This document shows positions 5,503-7,035 of a DNA stretch of 7,035 nt, piece after piece. The notes beneath the pieces were generated by a model, which made no database searches, had not been told where the DNA came from, and saw only the letters and a program-made list of their open reading frames with translations. The position numbers and the translations under genes were made by a program. How positions within the stretch are numbered: position 1 is the first letter of the stretch; each line of letters opens with the position of its first letter. This DNA is from Pseudomonadota bacterium (GTDB lineage: Bacteria; Pseudomonadota; Alphaproteobacteria; Rhizobiales; Rhizobiaceae), in NCBI GenBank assembly GCA_023416545.1, contig JAEZHO010000078.1, positions 1-7,035 on the forward strand, read 5' to 3'.

Positions 5503-6504
5503 ATGAAGAAACTTGTCTTGGCAGCAATGCTGGGGCTGATGGCGGCGGGCGGCCCGGCCGGGGCGTTCTCGTTGCCCGAACTTCTGCCGGGGGGCAGACA
5601 GGCCCCGCAGCAGCCGAGCCCCTCCGCACCACCGATGGTTCTTGCCCAGAGCGGTGATGCGTCCATCCGCGTCCAGCAGCTGGAGGAGCAGATCCGCCAG
5701 CTGAACGGCCGGATCGAGGAAATGAGCTTCCAGCTTCTGCAGATGCAGGAGCAGATGCGAAAGACGCAGGAAGATAACGAGTTCCGCTTCCAGGAACTGG
5801 AGAAGAGCGAAAACGGAGCGGCCGGGAAACCGGCCGTCGCCGCTTCGGGGCAGGGGACGACTGCGGTTCCCGCGCCGCCGGCGGACGATGTCGCGCGCAT
5901 CATCGACACGCCGCCTCAGGCCTCGCCTGAAACCCAGCCGCAGGGAGCGGCCCCCGGGGAGACGGTGCTCGGCTCGATCGAATTCGACCCGAGCGGCAAT
6001 CCGAAGACGGTGACCCGCAACGATACCGACAATTCCGCGGGCCTTCCGGGCGTTGATACCGGCCCCGGCCTGCCCCAGGCGCAGGGGCAGGGGCAGGATC
6101 CCCAGCAGACCGCCTCGCTCGGCAGCGAGAGCGATGTCTACCAGGTCGCCTACAACCACATCCTGTCGGGCGACTATGCGCTCGCGGAGAAGGAATTCAC
6201 CCAGTATCTCTCGGAGTTTCCCGAAGGCCCGCGCTCGGCCGATGCCAGCTTCTGGCTCGGCGAGGCGCAGTATTCGCAGGGCAAGTACAACGAGTCCGCG
6301 CAGACCTTCCTGAACGCCCACCAGACCTACGGCAAGTCGGCGAAGGCGCCGGAAATGCTGTTGAAGCTCGGCATGTCGCTTGCAGCCCTCGACAATAGCG
6401 AGACCGCCTGCGCCACGTTGCGGGAAGTGACGAAGCGCTATCCCAAGGCACCGCGCGCCGTCATTGCGAAAGTTTCGTCCGAGCAGAAGCGCTTGCGCTG
6501 CTGA
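5503..6504 (+). CDS. cpoB: CpoB (YbgF), periplasmic coiled-coil/TPR coordinator of the Tol-Pal system
   Basis: This 333-residue protein begins with a Sec signal peptide (residues 1-21, cleavage after AGA). Residues about 55-102 form a heptad-rich coiled coil (VQQLEEQIRQLNGRIEEM...), as in the trimerising N-terminus of E. coli CpoB. A linker of about 108 residues rich in Pro, Gly, Gln and Ala follows (103-210). The C-terminal domain (211-333) has TPR-type helix pairs with patterns such as AYNHILSGDYALAEKEF, ASFWLGEAQYSQGKYNESA and PEMLLKLGMSLAAL. In E. coli the protein binds TolA and PBP1B and coordinates septal peptidoglycan synthesis with outer-membrane constriction. The same role is inferred here from architecture and position. 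It is longer than the roughly 260-residue E. coli protein, mainly because of the linker. C303 and the final residue C333 are its only cysteines. AGGA at 5491-5494 supports the start. Confidence 0.93.
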   Translation: MKKLVLAAMLGLMAAGGPAGAFSLPELLPGGRQAPQQPSPSAPPMVLAQSGDASIRVQQLEEQIRQLNGRIEEMSFQLLQMQEQMRKTQEDNEFRFQELEKSENGAAGKPAVAASGQGTTAVPAPPADDVARIIDTPPQASPETQPQGAAPGETVLGSIEFDPSGNPKTVTRNDTDNSAGLPGVDTGPGLPQAQGQGQDPQQTASLGSESDVYQVAYNHILSGDYALAEKEFTQYLSEFPEGPRSADASFWLGEAQYSQGKYNESAQTFLNAHQTYGKSAKAPEMLLKLGMSLAALDNSETACATLREVTKRYPKAPRAVIAKVSSEQKRLRC

Positions 6505-6524
6505 CCGGGCCGTGCTGACCGGGC
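6499..6524 (+). repeat. 14-nt tandem duplication across the cpoB stop and tilS start
   Basis: TGCTGACCGGGC occurs at 6499-6510 and again at 6513-6524, a 14-nt period. The first copy contains the cpoB TGA (6502-6504). The junction between copies creates the GTG (6512-6514) that is the best tilS start. Because 14 is not a multiple of three, gain or loss of a copy would change how the two genes meet. Confidence 0.7.
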
Positions 6525-7035
6525 TCCCCTCATCGATTTCTCCCGACGCCGCCATCCGCAGCCTGCTGGCGCGACTGGCAAGGCCCGCAAGGCTGCTGAT
6601 CGCCGTTTCCGGCGGCAGTGACTCGCTTGGCCTGCTTTTCTCCCTCGCGCGCCATCGCCAGGACGGCGTCTCGCTGCTTGCGGTCACCGTGGATCACGGG
6701 CTGAGGGCGGGATCGGCTGAGGAGGCGGAGGTGGTGGGCCGCATCTGCGGCGGGCTCGGCATTCCCCACACGACCAAGAGGTGGATCGGCGAAAAGCCCT
6801 CGACCGGAATTGCCGCCGCCGCCCGGGAAGCGCGATACAAGCTGCTCTGCGAAGCCGCCGACGAGGGGGAGGCGACAGCCATCCTCACCGGCCATACGCT
6901 CGACGACCAGATCGAGACCGTGACGATGCGGGCGGCCCGCTCTCCCGATCCGGAGGCTCCCGGACTTGCCGGCATGGCCGAGGCGGTGCTGCTCCATCGC
7001 CGCCACTGGCTGCTTCGACCGCTCCTTCGGACGCG
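6512..7035 (+). CDS. tilS: TilS, tRNA(Ile)-lysidine synthetase, N-terminal 174 codons (runs off right edge)
   Basis: The open frame encodes the N-terminal PP-loop ATPase domain of TilS. The ATP-binding signature SGGSDS is at residues 33-38, VTVDHGLR at 58-65, and GHTLDDQIET at 127-136, all in the normal order and spacing. The enzyme attaches lysine to C34 of the CAU-anticodon isoleucine tRNA. This switches the tRNA from methionine to isoleucine identity and is normally essential. The rest of the catalytic domain and the C-terminal domains lie beyond the window. I chose the GTG at 6512 because it gives about 32 residues before the PP-loop and no ATG occurs in frame before it. A TTG at 6464 is possible but would overlap cpoB. 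No clear ribosome site is seen, and the 7-nt gap after cpoB suggests coupling. Confidence 0.92.
   Translation, partial: MLTGLPSSISPDAAIRSLLARLARPARLLIAVSGGSDSLGLLFSLARHRQDGVSLLAVTVDHGLRAGSAEEAEVVGRICGGLGIPHTTKRWIGEKPSTGIAAAAREARYKLLCEAADEGEATAILTGHTLDDQIETVTMRAARSPDPEAPGLAGMAEAVLLHRRHWLLRPLLRT

Noticed and set aside
5386..6687. A 433-codon minus-strand frame antisense to cpoB and the tilS start
   Set aside because: The translation is Arg/Leu/Ala-rich with no recognisable motif, and the opposite strand has a full CpoB with signal peptide, coiled coil and TPRs.

Overview
The window is a chromosomal piece of an alphaproteobacterium, most likely Rhizobiaceae (Rhizobium/Sinorhizobium/Shinella type). 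The evidence is the high G+C coding sequence, the rhizobial-type Tol and Pal proteins, and a sulfolipid gene of the sqdB type next to the Tol locus. I cannot name the species from sequence alone.

Layout. On the minus strand, positions 1-167 hold the first 55 codons of sqdB (UDP-sulfoquinovose synthase), which runs off the left edge. All other genes are on the plus strand: ybgC (285-734), tolQ (964-1683), tolR (1705-2157), tolA (2168-3289), tolB (3310-4614), pal (4790-5326), cpoB/ybgF (5503-6504) and the first 174 codons of tilS (6512 to the right edge). This is the classic Tol-Pal cluster in its canonical order. The gaps suggest four plus-strand units: ybgC; tolQ-tolR-tolA-tolB (gaps of 10-21 nt, ending in a hairpin at 4632-4652); pal alone (ending in a strong terminator at 5354-5386); and cpoB-tilS (7-nt gap).

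How the genes work together. TolQ, TolR and TolA form the proton-motive-force-driven inner-membrane motor. TolA crosses the periplasm and contacts TolB, and TolB shuttles to and from Pal, the outer-membrane lipoprotein that grips peptidoglycan. CpoB is the periplasmic coiled-coil/TPR partner that links Tol to peptidoglycan synthesis. Together they drive outer-membrane constriction at division and maintain envelope integrity. YbgC is a hotdog acyl-CoA thioesterase that usually travels with the cluster. TilS is a tRNA(Ile) modification enzyme with no direct Tol role.

Nothing here is a new system at the gene level. The most interesting unexplained signals lie in the gaps. They are TTAACC (CtrA-like) elements upstream of both tolQ and pal, a 16-bp palindrome upstream of pal, and a long inverted repeat enclosing a TTGACA box upstream of cpoB. 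A leader ORF and hairpin overlap the tolQ start, a 14-nt tandem duplication supplies the apparent tilS start codon, and an inverted repeat lies in the sqdB/ybgC divergent gap. I saw no tRNA or rRNA gene, CRISPR array, insertion sequence or other mobile element.
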